Source of the DNA: Oryzias latipes
Lineage: Eukaryota > Chordata > Actinopteri > Beloniformes > Adrianichthyidae
Length of the DNA stretch: 64,000 bases
Assembly (NCBI RefSeq): GCF_002234675.1
Contig: NC_019869.2
Span: 11,518,015 to 11,582,014, forward strand
Reading direction: 5' to 3'
Every line of letters begins with the position of its first letter. The stretch's first letter is position 1. The notes below the pieces were generated by a model, which was not told the DNA's origin, searched no databases, and saw only the letters and a list, made by a program, of their open reading frames with translations. Of the stretch, positions 51,566-62,950 are shown in pieces. The position numbers were made by a program, and so were the translations under genes.

Positions 51566-51835
51566 AACTGCTCTGACTGAAAAGGTGTAAAGCTAAGTAG
51601 TGCTTGTGTACCAGTCCGTGTGCGCGTGCCCGCATTGAGAAGCGCTGTGCGCGTGAACGTTTTCTGGCTATGTGAGCTGCGTGTCGCGTGCGTCCTATGA
51701 GAGCCTGTGTGAGGTGATTGCAGTATGTCGGCGTGTGTGTGCGGGATCGCATGTGCACGCCCCTGTGTGCGCTTGTGTGTGCGCGCGCCCGTTCCGTGCA
51801 TAAATAAATACTTACCGAGGATGAGTCTTATATAT
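51566..51835 (-). promoter_or_regulatory. L1 5' region, CpG-rich
   Basis: Rich in CG and alternating CA/CG (about 51600-51800, cgcgcgcccgttcc). It lies directly before the ORF2 ATG at 51565. A donor-like ggtaagtattt on the minus strand (plus strand about 51808-51818) lies near its 5' end. An L1 internal promoter is plausible but unproven. The ORFs in this stretch are low complexity. Confidence 0.4.
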
Positions 51836-52029
51836 ATCTTATTCTAACCCCAAAGCTATATGAACCTTTGACTCCCTGGAATTTTTTAAATGTACAGAAT
51901 AACAACTTGCTGCTTATACTGCTCTTGTTTCTACCTGTGTACTTTAAAATTGACTTGTTTTTACTATGATCCTCTTCAATAAAGATTTTTGAAAAAAAGA
52001 AAAAAAAAGAAAAAAGAATGCAGCTATTC

Positions 52030-52330
52030 TGATGATAAGACTCTTTTTTTGAAGGATAGCAGTCAAATTTCTCGAGCATTAAATGTAATAATTCCAGAGC
52101 CTTGAATTTTTTTGTATACAATGGATGTTATGTGTATGCTCCTCTGGCATTTTTGGATTTTATTTTGTAAAACTGTGTTGTGTACTGTATGTACTTCCAT
52201 TTTGTGGAATAAAGCTGTAAAAGAAATACAGCTATTTACTTTTTTCTATCGGTGTATTGCAAAGTAGACACATTTTCATTTTGTGACTTTTTTTCAATAA
52301 AGATTATTTGTAAAAAAAAAAAAAAAAAAC
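52030..52330 (+). other. sequence between the L1 cluster and nup42, with two retroposon-like 3' ends
   Basis: AATAAA at 52208-52213 and another at 52296-52301; the second is followed by a run of about 17 A at 52312-52328. The second resembles a short 5'-truncated LINE tail (compare ttcaataaagatt in copy 2). The first may be an old 3' UTR. No ORF is supported. Confidence 0.4.
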
Positions 52331-52490
52331 ACGAAAAAACAGGGAGAAAAAAACGAACGCCCTCGAATTGGAAACACCCAATGAGAAGCGAGGACGTAAA
52401 TATTGTGCGACGAGCTTCACTTGCCGTAAATAACACTACCGAGCTCCGCTGTGTTTGGGGCAAGTTGGACGACAGAAAACAGTGTTAAAC
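52331..52490 (+). promoter_or_regulatory. nup42: nup42 promoter and 5' UTR
   Basis: A compact region directly before the nup42 ATG, with a reverse CCAAT-like aattggaaac/cccaatgag pair near 52363-52383 and scattered CpG. No TATA box is visible. The transcription start is unknown. Confidence 0.4.
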
Positions 52491-55400
52491 ATGGTAGTTT
52501 GTAATTTTTTCCTTCAGGGCAGGTGTCGATACGGGGAAAAATGCTGGAATGAGCATCCGAGGGGTGGAGGTCGAGGAGGTGGCGGTCAGCAGCAGCCTAG
52601 AGGAGAACATGGAGGTACCACCACAAGTAGCCGTTTCCTGATTACTGATTGTGATTCTGTCTGCTTTTTCTTATTTTTCACTTTGAAATGCAAGTCTGTA
52701 ATACAACTTAAACAAGTCACCGTTATTCGTTTTTTGTAATGAATTTGAATCACTTTTAATTAATAAAAAACACATAACCGTAACGTCCCTTCAGTCCAAA
52801 CTGTGTTACTGTTTGTTTACTTGTTGTTATTTAAAAGAAACTACTTTCCTTACAACGATTAATGTAAGACTAAAATAATGAAAAAGTAAAATAGAATGAC
52901 TACTGGTCCAACGATCGTCTAAATGGCTTAATATTCAACCCAAAGGGAGGTTTTGGTGTAAAAGGAGGGCAGACTATCAACCAGGAACATTCTGCTGCGT
53001 TTTTCACACTAAGACCACCAAGAACCCCGTCCTGTTCAAAAACCGCAGGACCTGGACGGCTCAAACCAGGATTAAATGATGCATTAGATAGTAAACGATG
53101 CATTAAACACAGTTTCTGATAGGTGAAAATGAGGTAGAGGGGGAGATACGAATGGCAGAGGAAGAGATAAACGTTAAGATGTCAGCGCCAAAAAGAGACG
53201 GGTGGACAGAGTTTTTCATTGGTGAAATGGTAAAATGATAGAAATCCATCAACTTGCGTTCGGCTAAATGTTGTGCTCCTAACATTGTTGCCGGGTTCTC
53301 ATCTGTTCCTTTCAGGGTTTGGAAACAGAGTTTGGGTCAATCCCTCCCAACAAAAAGGAGGTTACATCCAACCTTCCTATTTCTCCTCCCACGGGAGAAA
53401 CGACTGGGGTGGAGGAGGAGGTGGCGGCGGCGGCAGCGGTGGAGGAGGTGGAGGGAGACGAGACCATGTGAAAAGCTCCGAATTCTCCTTCTCCACTCAG
53501 AACCGATTTGCATCGCTGGATACCTCTAAAAGCTTCGTTGACAGGGGAGGAAGAGGAGGAACAGCTGCAGAGGAGGATGACAGTAAAAAACTGTGCGTTG
53601 CCTCTTTATTTATTTGCGCCACAATGCCTGACTTTCCCTCGTATGTCTTAACGGGTCTCATGGTCAAACAGGGAGATGATCCAGATGGACATGGATGTCT
53701 GGGAGAGTTCGGGGCAGTGGGGCTTCTCCTGTTATTCCATCGCCAAAGTATCTTTATCAGGTCTCTTCCACGATAACGTTGAAATATTGATCGTGTTCGG
53801 AGGACCTGGCGAGCATGGAGAATCTAAATCTTTTCTATTTGTTCTCCTCAGGCTTCACGGATCTCTCTCCTGAGGAGCTCAGGCTGGAGTACTACTCCAA
53901 AAGAGCATCAGGGGACCTGCAGACTTATGTGAGCATCTGTTATTCTGTCTGTGAATGCCCGCTTAGTTATTTTTTATTTTTGAAGTGTCACAAAGATTTG
54001 TCAGGATAAACACAACAACAGTGTTTAATTTTTGTGTGTTTAGATAAACGGTGTCAATCAGTTGCTGAGTCAGCGGAAAAACAGAATCCAGGAGCTGAAG
54101 AGCATGAATCCCAGCACGCGAGCTGCACTGGTGAGACACATCTTTACCGTTTTCAGCCGTGGTCTCAAATAAAGCGTTCCCTTTGTTAATAGCAGGACTT
54201 GAAAAGAACCTGCGACAAGATTGTAAATGATTTAAGGCTGCAAATCTCCTCACTGCCCACTTTTCTACACTTTTCTCAGACAAAAAAAGGAACATTTTCG
54301 CACTATTAAACGCTGAAAGTTCAACCCTTCATAGAAAAAAATAAGTCCAGTATTATAGAAGGAAACCAAAGATGTGATCGCGTTTAAAGATTTATGCAGG
54401 TTTGACTAAAAGAATACAGACATGGACGACCAAACCAACAGCCAATCAGGGCGCAGCACACTGTAAAGAGGGGAAAATTGCAATGAAAAGGAACATTACG
54501 AGGGAACACTGTACAACAGAAAAGCTAAGAATGTTTGTTTTTGTGGGCTTCTGTCCTTTAGTCTTCTTTCCCTTTGAAGTGATGGCACATGGACAGGAAA
54601 TAAAACCATTATTTATTTCATCTCTCTGTTTGACCAGCTCATCAAAATTGCACATTTATCCGTTTAGTTTCTACTTTTCCCAAATATTAGGTTGTCTGTC
54701 ATTTGTATTCTTACTCATATTTTCTTTGAGTTGGAGCACATTTCTTCCTGTGGGATGATTTAAGGTCCATTTTCTGCCACAGATTCTCGTTGGGAGGGAA
54801 AGGAACACTAGAATGTTTCTGGAAAACAGCAATAATCCACCAAACACACATTTTTCTACATTTTGTTGTGACGTTGGAACTCGCTGACAGGTTTTGCTTT
54901 TGCAGCTTGCAGAGTTGAACGGCGCGGGACCTCAGGGGTCTGCAGGAGGCTTCGGGGCCCCCGCTGAGTTTGGATCTTCTACGCCCGGCTTTGGAGGCAA
55001 AGGTTCTGTTTGTGTTGAACACATTTAAAGTTGATGTCATTTTGACCTCAAAAATTTTTGTTATTGACTACAAAGAGGAACTAACTGAGGTGTATGTATG
55101 ACATGCAGCATACATTTGTGCAAATTATTAGTGATGCTGTTAATTTAGGGGGAGGATGAATGAAAAGTGACCCATGGTCCTGTCATAACCGTATCAGTGA
55201 TTAAAAATGCTCACTTTTCTGTTTCTATCTGTCATTTGACTTGCAGGTTTCGGTTCACCTGCTCCTGCCCAGACCGGCAGCTTTGGCATTCCTGAAAAGC
55301 GCCCAGAATTTGGGTTGATATCGGCGGCGGCCACCCCGGCAGGGTTCGGCAGCCCCTTCGGATCTCCATCACAGCCTCCTTCTGGCTTTGGCGCTCCTGC

Positions 55401-55749
55401 CGGACCTTCAGCTTCGAACTTCTCCTTCGCTCCACCCTCTGACAAACCAGCAGGAGCTCCAGGATTCGGATCCGCCTCTGCGTTGGGCTTATTTCCAGCC
55501 GGATTTGGCGGGATGGATGGCGCCGGAGCCACCGCCACCACTGCAGCTGGTGGAAGTAGCGCGTTTCCACAAACGAGCGGAGGATTTGGGGCGGCTTCAG
55601 CCGCTGCAGGAGCTGGAGCTCAGTCGGACAGCCTGTTTTCATCTGAGAGCCAGCTGACTCAGGAGGAGCTGGAGCAGTTCAAAGCTAAGAGATTCACTCT
55701 TGGTCAGATTCCTCTCAAGCCCCCCCCAGCAAACCTGTTAGTGCTATGA
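52491..55749 (+). CDS. nup42: nucleoporin NUP42 (NUPL2/hCG1), FG nucleoporin
   Basis: Cytoplasmic-face nucleoporin that works with Gle1 and DDX19 in mRNA export. Coding exons: 52491-52614, 53316-53592, 53672-53760, 53852-53928, 54044-54130, 54906-55002, 55247-55749. Phase is kept throughout, giving 417 codons (human NUP42 has 423 residues). The N-terminal CCCH zinc finger is complete, with C4, C12, C18 and H22 at spacing 7-5-3. A Gly/Arg-rich stretch follows, then the conserved VWESSGQW and [14 protein letters not shown] blocks, a helical segment ([16 protein letters not shown]), a Phe-Gly repeat region, and a C-terminal block with [12 protein letters not shown] that matches the Gle1-binding end of the human protein. 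Exon 2 uses donor gtgcgt at 53593; the nearer gtaaaa at 53583 would break the frame. Intron 2 is only 79 nt. Confidence 0.93.
54310..54511. mobile_element. mariner-type MITE, decayed copy
   Basis: The right end, acgagggaacactgtac, matches the right end of the MITE at 22668-22989, as does the interior ccaatcagggcgcagcacac. The left end is too diverged to place. It lies in nup42 intron 5. Confidence 0.5.
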
Positions 55750-55765
55750 TGGGTGGAAGGAAGTC

Positions 55766-55771
55766 AATAAA
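55766..55771 (+). terminator. nup42: nup42 poly(A) signal AATAAA
   Basis: AATAAA 17 bp after the stop codon. This is very close, implying a 3' UTR of only about 40 nt if used. Confidence 0.65.
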
Positions 55772-57129
55772 ATGTTTGAAAAGGAACTTTACAGGAAAAG
55801 AAGGATGTGGAGAGGCTTTTATTTTTTAATGAAAACTTCCTTTTGTTCTGGACAGTTTTCCTGAAATCCTCAATTTTTATTTTGGTTTTATGTATTATTA
55901 TTATTTTCTTTTTACCAATTATGAGCATCATAGTGTTTTTTTTTTAAATCAAGTTCCAGTCCCCCTACTTACTGATATACAGTTACAATCTTAGAAGTCT
56001 CTTAAAAAAAATTTTTCTTTGTAAAAAAACACAATCCATCCATAAGTTGTGTTTTTGTTAGTGGATTATTATTTGTGCTTTAAAAAACCACCTTTTTAAG
56101 AGAAGATTGTCATTGGACATATCGGTCAGTAGGGGGAGTGGGACTTGATTTATGTTTAAAACCTATTTTCTCAAAATATAAGAAAATCAAGAGTTTTTTA
56201 CACAAGCACAGAAACTAAGACTAAGTGAGACGTTCAGGGTAAGTTTCTTTGTTGGGCTCAGTGACAGCTGGGGTTTGGGTGAATTCATCTGGAGCTGAAT
56301 GCTCGTCCGGGTCCAAACATTGTAGGTCGCAGGACATCAGCTTTGATCTACAGCGTGCTATTTATCCAGGAACCTCCCACCAGCCCGTGCTGGAAGACAT
56401 AATTCATCTGCAGTGTTTTATGGAAGTGACGTCTGTGAAAGCTCAATTTTTTTATATTTTCACTACATTTAAGTCCATAAAAAAAATCTCTTTTTCTGCA
56501 TTTCAGATGTTTGTGTTTCTTGGAGTCCAGTTGGATGTATATTTTATAGAGGACAGATGTTTTGAATATACAATTCTGTCATTTGAAATCAGCATTGTAG
56601 CTTTCGGTGCTGCAGTTTTACAGACTGAGCTGATTCAGCCCTCTGGATCACATGGAGGCCGTTTGTGTGTAGGGACCCTGTATTTGGAAACCTGTGTCTT
56701 AATGCTCTGTTTGCACTAGAAGCTGGAGCTTATGGCGGCGGCGGCGCTCTCCTGTGGCTTTCCTTTTCTTCAGGATGGTTCTGAATCTGGACTTATGCGA
56801 TCAAAGCTTGCTGCACTCCAGCCTCCTTTCTCCACAGAACAAGGGTTGGTAATTGGAAGAATGAATCCTGAGGAAGAATTGATTATGTCCTGTAGCAGAA
56901 GTCAGCCTGTAGGGAAAGCGTGGATCGATCCACACGGTGTGATTCATGCCGTATGAGTGGCCGGCTTTGTAAGGGGCTCGGCTGCACATGTATGTGTTTC
57001 AGCTGCAAACATGTTTTATCAGGCGACGCTCTTGATCTGTTTCTGGGTTCAGAGTGCTGTGGTAATTTAGAGCAGTCCAACTCCGATCATCCTTTTTCAA
57101 AGGGATCCCAGTGGATTTATTTGAATGAT
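55772..57129. other. flank downstream of nup42, no supported gene
   Basis: The ORFs at 56249-56719 and 56732-57132 show no recognisable domain and have no splice context. Confidence 0.4.
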
Positions 57130-57497
57130 TAGACTGTTTTTAGTCAAAATAAAAAAACCTGCATTGTTTTCTAGGACATAGTTTCTGTAGAGCGGCAGGA
57201 GTTCATGAGAAATTCCCCTCTTTTTCCCCAACAGTTGGGGTGTGGAGCAACCCCACCCTCCCTTCCCCTCCCTATGGCTGAGAGCTCTCTGTTTACACTC
57301 TCTCCTGCTAGCTTACAGCCCCTCGCATACCCAAACCTAATATTAGCGATACAAAAAAAAAAATATGGCAGCGATTTGAATAAATAAATCCTCAGAAATT
57401 TAATTTTGAGCTTAATTTTCTTTATGTCCTCCATAATCAGAAAAAATGCCACAAGAATGCGTAAAAAATAACACTATTTTCATCAGAGTGGGTGTTT
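57130..57497 (-). repeat. family A TTAA-ended repeat, reverse copy
   Basis: Contains taggacatagtttctgtaga, tcctgctagcttacagcccc, atgtcctccataatcag and an end of agagtgggtgtttaac. Confidence 0.6.
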
Positions 57498-57825
57498 AAC
57501 GATTCAAAAAATCCCTTTAGAGTGGTGAAGTAAAACTGACGTGAAAGCATGTGAGCATTAATGCATAGCCAGGGATTGATTTCAAAAATATGCTCAATGA
57601 TTTTAGAAAAATGATGACAGGTTTCCAAATTTCAGATCCCTTAAAAAACCTAAATCAAAATGTAAAAAGAGGGTTAAATAATCAAAAGTAATTATGAATT
57701 TGTCAATTCATCTAATCACTTTTCCTAAAAAAAATGCTCATTAAATGTTTATGAAATAATCAAAGTGAGACTCTCGTTCATAATCCATACATATCATATT
57801 TGTCATAGATCTAAACATTAGCTTT

Positions 57826-57957
57826 TTGCCCTCTTGGTAGAGCGTCTACCCTAAAACTGAAAGGTGGTGGGTTCAATTCCACAGTTGATTTCATCCCTTC
57901 CTTCTCGGCTGTCAGTTTGAAATGGGGGTTAAACCACTGCTGGGACTTAAACTTTAA
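57826..57957 (+). repeat. tRNA-derived SINE
   Basis: Box A-like ttggtagagcgtctaccc and box B ggttcaattcc, followed by a body with cttctcggctgtcag. The aminoacyl stem cannot be closed, so it is not scored as a tRNA gene. It belongs to the same general type as the head at 24911. Confidence 0.65.
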
Positions 57958-58624
57958 CATGGCTGGGATTCATTTATTTATTTATTTATTATGAAAGCAT
58001 CGATGGGCATGGTAGAGCTTTGTGTTCTCAGTTCTCTTGTTGCACATGTGTGCATCCCTCAGCAAAAAGTAGTATACTACATATTTATGTAGTCTGTACT
58101 AAAAGTGAGGCAGAACAAATTTACTTTTGATATACCATCTGTATATTAGGAACCTAAAATGCTCCAATTTAATCTGAAGATTTATTTAGTCTTTTTCTAA
58201 GGGATCTCTTCCTCGCGCACAGTGACCTGCTCTATTTAAAGTCTGCTCTTCGACTCACACCGAGCCAAATCTTGCCGGTGTTTGTGTGTTGTGCCGGCTG
58301 TGGTCTTTCCCCCTGACTGCTCTTCCTCCAGACCAGACTGTGTTCAATTAATCATCTCTCCCAGTCAGCATGTCTGCTTCCAATCAGCAGCCAAGCCTTT
58401 GCTCGTCTGATCCTTGGAGCAGCTAGTTTCATTGTCGCTTCAGGTCAGTTTAAACCTGATAGTAACCAAATCTGTCTGTGAACGTTTTCCAGACATGGAC
58501 GCAAAGATCCCTGCTTTGCAGCTTTCACAAAAACCTCACACCTCTTTCACTGCTGGAAAAATGTCCAGTATTGTCATTGATTCTGCATAATTTAAGCAAA
58601 ATTCAAGTCTAATAAATATAAAAA
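57958..58624. other. intergenic, no supported feature
   Basis: Includes a short ATTT run near 57972-57990. No gene is seen. Confidence 0.35.
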
Positions 58625-60467
58625 ACTGCAGGCCTTGGCTGACGGGAAATGTTTGTTCCCTGTTGAGAGACCGGTACAAGGCATTTCAATCTGGAGATGC
58701 AGCCACAACAACCGCTCTCTACCAGAGAAACTGAACAACTTCTACGCCCAGTTTGAAGTACACAACTCCATCCAGGCACAGATGCTCCCGTTATCTTCCA
58801 GCGACACAGCATTGCAGTTGTCAACCGCTGAGGTGAGGAAGGCCTTCTCCACCGTCAATCCACCCAGAGCGACCCGCCTGAACAACATCCCTGGACGGGT
58901 TCTGAAGGACTGCGCCGAGCAATTGAAAGATGTCTTCACCGACATCTTTAACACCTCACTCAGGCAGGCATTTGAACCCACCTTAAAACTGCTGTTATTA
59001 CTCTAGTCCCAAAGAAGTCAAATCCAGCCTGCCCAAACGACATTCGCCCTGTGACCCTCTCACCATTGGGGCAGAATGTCTGGAGCACTTGGTCCTAAAT
59101 CACTTCAAGAGCAATCTTCCAATAAATATGGACCCTTTACAATATGCATATGAAGCAAATCGATCCACGGAAAATGCCATCTTCACCTCTCTCCCCCGTA
59201 CACTGTCACACGTGGAGAGGAAAAACACCTACACTAGAGTCCTCTTCATCGACTTCAGCTCGGCCTTTAACACCATCATTCCACAGCAGCTGGTGGAGAA
59301 GCTGGGGCTACTAGGTGTGGACACGGCAAACTGCAGTAGGACGCTCAGCTCTATGAGGGACAGGTTGCAGACAGTCAACATCGAGGCCCATCTCAGTGAG
59401 CACGGGCACACCACAGGGGTGCGTCCTGAGCCCACTGCTGTTCAGTCTGCTCACGCATGACTGTGCAGCTCGATACAGCACCAACCCCATTGTTAAGTTT
59501 ACACATCAACAGTATTGGTGTCATGAGCGACAATGATAAATCTGCTTACAGAATGGAGGTGGAGCAGCTAGCAGTGTGGTGTAAATCCCATAACCTCCAG
59601 ATCAAAGTTGGACAAAATGAAAGAAATGGTGATCAACTTTAGGGCATCTGGCAATCACCCCCACTCACATCTGACCATAAACGGTGCTGTTGTGCAGAAG
59701 GTCGACAGCGTCAAGTTCCTAGTTGCGCATCTCACCAACGACCTGTCCTCATCCACCAACTCCACAATGGTCATCAGGAAAGCACAAAAGTGGCTCCATC
59801 CCCTCCTGAGACTCCGAAAGGCAGGAATTCCAACACCTCACCTCATCACCTTCTACAAGGGCACCATTGAGAACATTCTGACACAGAGCTTTACATCCTG
59901 GTTTGGCAGCTGCAAGGTTTAAGCTCAGTAGGATTGTCAGGACTGCAAGCAGGATTGTTGGTGCACCTCTCCCGATCTGAGAGGAGCTGCATGAGCAGCG
60001 CAGCCTCCATCATCAGGGACCCCCAGCACCCCTCTCATGGACTGTTCTCCCTCATGCCATCTGGGAGGAGGTTCAGGAGTATGAGCTGCAGATCCAGCAG
60101 GATGCTAAAAAGCTTCTTCCCACAAGCTGTGAGGCTGTTGAATGGACTGTCCTCCAAAAAGACCCAATGGATTGACTCAACCCCCACACCACCTAAAGAC
60201 ATATGCATACAGACTCTAACAACCAACCACCCCTCGTAAAAAGACTGCTGCTAAATGCACAGTCAGTTTAAAAACAGGAGACTGTTTACTTAACACTGAA
60301 TGCTGGTCTCTATTTTATTTTATTGCTATTTTTATTTGAGTTGATTATTTTATTGCTTGCTTTCTTTGCACTGTCATACCAGTGAGAAACAACATCATCT
60401 CACCTGTGTATTTCTCTGCAGATACTATGTGTGAAATGACAATAAACAAATCTTGAATCTTGAAAAT
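58625..60467 (+). pseudogene. L2-type LINE reverse transcriptase, dead copy
   Basis: Frames 58635-59006, 59089-59460, 59608-59922 and 59934-60239 together cover an RT of the L2/Rex-like group. Recognisable blocks are LNNFYAQFE, NNIPGRVLKDCAEQL, LFIDFSSAFNTIIPQQL and HPSHGLFSLMPSGRRFRS. The copy is broken by frameshifts. The catalytic FADD box is destroyed by a small deletion near 59494-59505, where KFTH is read. The 3' end carries tgacaataaacaaatcttga, usual for this group. The 5' end is truncated before the endonuclease. Confidence 0.85.
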
Positions 60468-60799
60468 GTTGCAGATTCATTTGGGCTGCAATGTTAGGTT
60501 GACCTCCTTTAAGAGCCTAAAACAAATGTGTTGTTTCTCATTGGTTTTCTTCTTCAGTAAAGTCTCTATTGGATTAGCAATCCGTGCTCTTGTGTCCTTG
60601 ATTTCCCAGTTCCTCATTCCTTCATAACAGCGACAGGGGGGGTAGGGAGGCACTTTCTAAAATTAGATTTTCAAAGAAAATTTCAAAGAAATGTGAGGAT
60701 TTTGATTTTTGTCAGAATGTAAAAGTGAATTTAGATGTCAAATTTGAACGTTTTCTCATTACTCAAGAACGGAGCCAGGGACATGACTCTCAAAATAAT

Positions 60800-61240
60800 A
60801 AGTGTTCCCACAAATTCATAGTTTTTGGCCATGAATGAGTATTGTGTCTGTACAATTTACAATTTTGTGCTAGTTCATTAGGAGCTTTAATTCCCAATAC
60901 TAATTTTTTCCCACAAAATACAAATTTGTGTCCACAAAATACTAGTTTGTTTGCACAAAATGCAAATAAAATTTTGTGGCCACAAAATTCTACATTTTGC
61001 CGAGAACATGAAAATTGATTCAACAAATTACCAACTTTTGCTTCAAAATGCTAAACCAAAATGCAAATAAAATGTCAATTTATGGCCATAAAATAGTAAA
61101 TTGTGGCCACGAAATGCTATTTGCCCACAAAATGCTAATATGTGCCCTTAAATAGCGAATTGGTGTCAACAATTTGCTTATTTATGCTTAATAAATATTA
61201 ATTTGTCCCCACAAAATACATATTTCTTTCCAAAAAAATG
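60800..61240. repeat. degenerate minisatellite of ACAAAAT/ATTTTGTG words
   Basis: About 20 imperfect units built from words such as ccacaaaat, gcaaataaaattttgtg and aaattggtg. The unit is itself partly palindromic (cacaaatttgtg), so both strands look alike. The period is variable, around 20-25 bp. Confidence 0.6.
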
Positions 61241-61376
61241 TTAAAGAACAATTTTGTAATGTTCTGGCCAGGCCTTCTTTCTCACATACAGTTTTTAACA
61301 GCGCAGAATTGGATGAATACTTTTAAATTCCAGTTAAGTATGTTTTTCTTGAGAAGGTTTTGACCATCTCCCGCCG

Positions 61377-61712
61377 ATGTTTCTTTGTCTTTTATTGAAG
61401 TCACTTCCCAATGTGGCCACACGTGGTCGCTGTTTGACGGGTCTGCTTGTGTTCCTCCCTTCTTGTCTGTCTCCCTCCTCCCGGTCTCCGTCTCCTCCCG
61501 CTCCTCCCTCCTCAGCAGCGCACCTCGGATGCAGAGTGTCCGGCAGCAGAGCAGCTCTGAGCGGACACATCTCCAGCAAAGCCGCCGCCGCCGCAGAACC
61601 CAAACCCAAACGATGCGATTCTTACAGAAACCTCAGAGACAAACCTTCATCTGACAACTTCCGCCCCTCTCCCTGCACCTTTCCTGAGCCGCTCCTCGCT
61701 GTCAAGTGGTGA
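61377..61712 (+). other. candidate first exon, unrecognised
   Basis: A locally GC- and CpG-richer stretch (61430-61700) is open for 111 codons and meets a consensus donor, gtgagtgcat, at about 61709. The predicted peptide is Ser/Pro/Ala-rich with no domain that I know. It could be a 5' UTR exon of a gene starting here and running beyond the window, or chance. No partner exon was found before 64000. Confidence 0.25.
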
Positions 61713-62679
61713 GTGCATGGATTGCTTTTCATTTGGAAACAGTGAGGCTGGCTTTCAGCTCGAGACTGATGCAAGAATTGAAGAAATTCATGCATGAATG
61801 GATGAAAAATTATGCATTTAAATCTTACTGAATAAGGGTGTAGGGTCAGTCTGGGGGCTTGACCAAATTTTGTCTTTGCTGAAACCTGTGGGCCAAAAAT
61901 GTGCACTCATGGGGTCATGGTTAGTTTCCAATTTAAGCCCTTTACTTAAACTATTAGTATAGTGTCTGCAGAGGATTATGCATTGAACCTGCAGGCCTGC
62001 GAGCATCATTTAAAACAAACTTGAAATAAGTCAGATATTCCTCATATTTGAAAAAATGTTATTTGAATGAGCACAAAAATCATCCAGTAAGGTAAGAAAA
62101 TGGTCTTACTTAGAATTCTCATTTTAACAAAAACATTCTTTTCATTAAAACATGTTGTCATACTAAAACTAAGATTATTTTGCTATTGAAATACTTTAAT
62201 AAGATTATATTTCTTGCAAGACAGAGCATAAAAGGGTATTTTCAGTTTCTTAAGAATACGTTTTTGCAGTGTAGTCATGTTTGCATTTATTTATTATAGT
62301 TGTTTTCTGTAAATTTTTGGAATAAACTTCACAAAAAGCTAACAATATTTGATGCTACTGCAGTTTATTTATATTGGTCTGGCTGCAGGAGGGAATGAAA
62401 GGTTGCCTACTCATGTGGTTCAGGCCTGGCCAAGTTCACACTGAGGTGTGACACTCCATCAGATGGCTGCCCCCTTTCAAAGGCAGCCACCTGTGGAGAC
62501 CAAGGGATGCACGTGACGGCTCTCCTGAGCTGCATGTGACTCTTTGGCTGTGAGAAGGTGAAGCCGTTGGGTTTTTCGGACACTTTTTGGTGTTTTGTGG
62601 TAAGCTCTGCACTTTTCATAGAGATAATTGGCCCATTTATTCGTGTATCCCCTTAGCTACAGACACTCAGTGCATGTGG

Positions 62680-62950
62680 TGTGCGTTCATTAAGCATTAA
62701 GCCCATGGTGTTTACACTGGACAAGCAGGGAGGGACTTCTTCTTCTTTTTCTTTTTCTTTTTCTACTGCCTGTCACCTAGAGTTGGAAGAGGCTCAGGGC
62801 AAAATGTTGAAGTGGTGGAAATCTTGTTCTAGGCTTTTCCTTTCACAGCTCTGTTCTAATATATGAAAGACTTGGTGTCATATCATTTATTTCTTTTCCT
62901 ACATGATACATTTTCAGATGGGCGGCACTTCCGTAAATGAAAATGGACGC
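62680..62950. mobile_element. family B element, second copy
   Basis: Shares gttggaagaggctcagggc, ctaggcttttcctttcac and atgaaagacttggtgtca with the element at 22992-23486, in the same order. The ends are diverged. Confidence 0.5.

Larger units (their letters stand above)
45159..51835 (-). mobile_element. near-complete L1 (copy 3), nested in copy 2
   Basis: Bounded by atcttattct at 45149-45158 and 51836-51845, a 10-bp target duplication. The poly(A) tail is the T-run at about 45159-45185. In element order it has a CpG-rich 5' region (51835-51566), one long ORF2 (51565-47822) and a 3' region of about 2.6 kb. An ORF1 is not present, so either the copy is truncated just before ORF2 or this family lacks ORF1. 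It belongs to the L1/Tx1-like group by its APE endonuclease, RT and C-terminal zinc-knuckle-like motif. It is the source type of the tails at 13340 and 37495. Confidence 0.9.
44788..52013 (+). mobile_element. 5'-truncated L1 (copy 2), split by a younger L1
   Basis: The 16-mer aagaatgcagctattc occurs at 44772-44787 and again at 52014-52029, bounding the insertion. The left part (44788-45158) encodes CSFCKLDTETIIHLFWKC, the C-terminal motif of L1 ORF2, with breaks. The right part (51846-52013) is its 3' UTR, with aataaagatttttg followed by an A-rich tail. The 6.7 kb in between is a separate minus-strand L1. Without it, this copy is only about 540 bp. Confidence 0.85.

Noticed and set aside
53583-53592. 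Donor gtaaaa as the end of nup42 exon 2
   Set aside because: It shifts the next exon into a stop. The donor gtgcgt at 53593 keeps the frame and restores the conserved KKL...VWESSGQW order.
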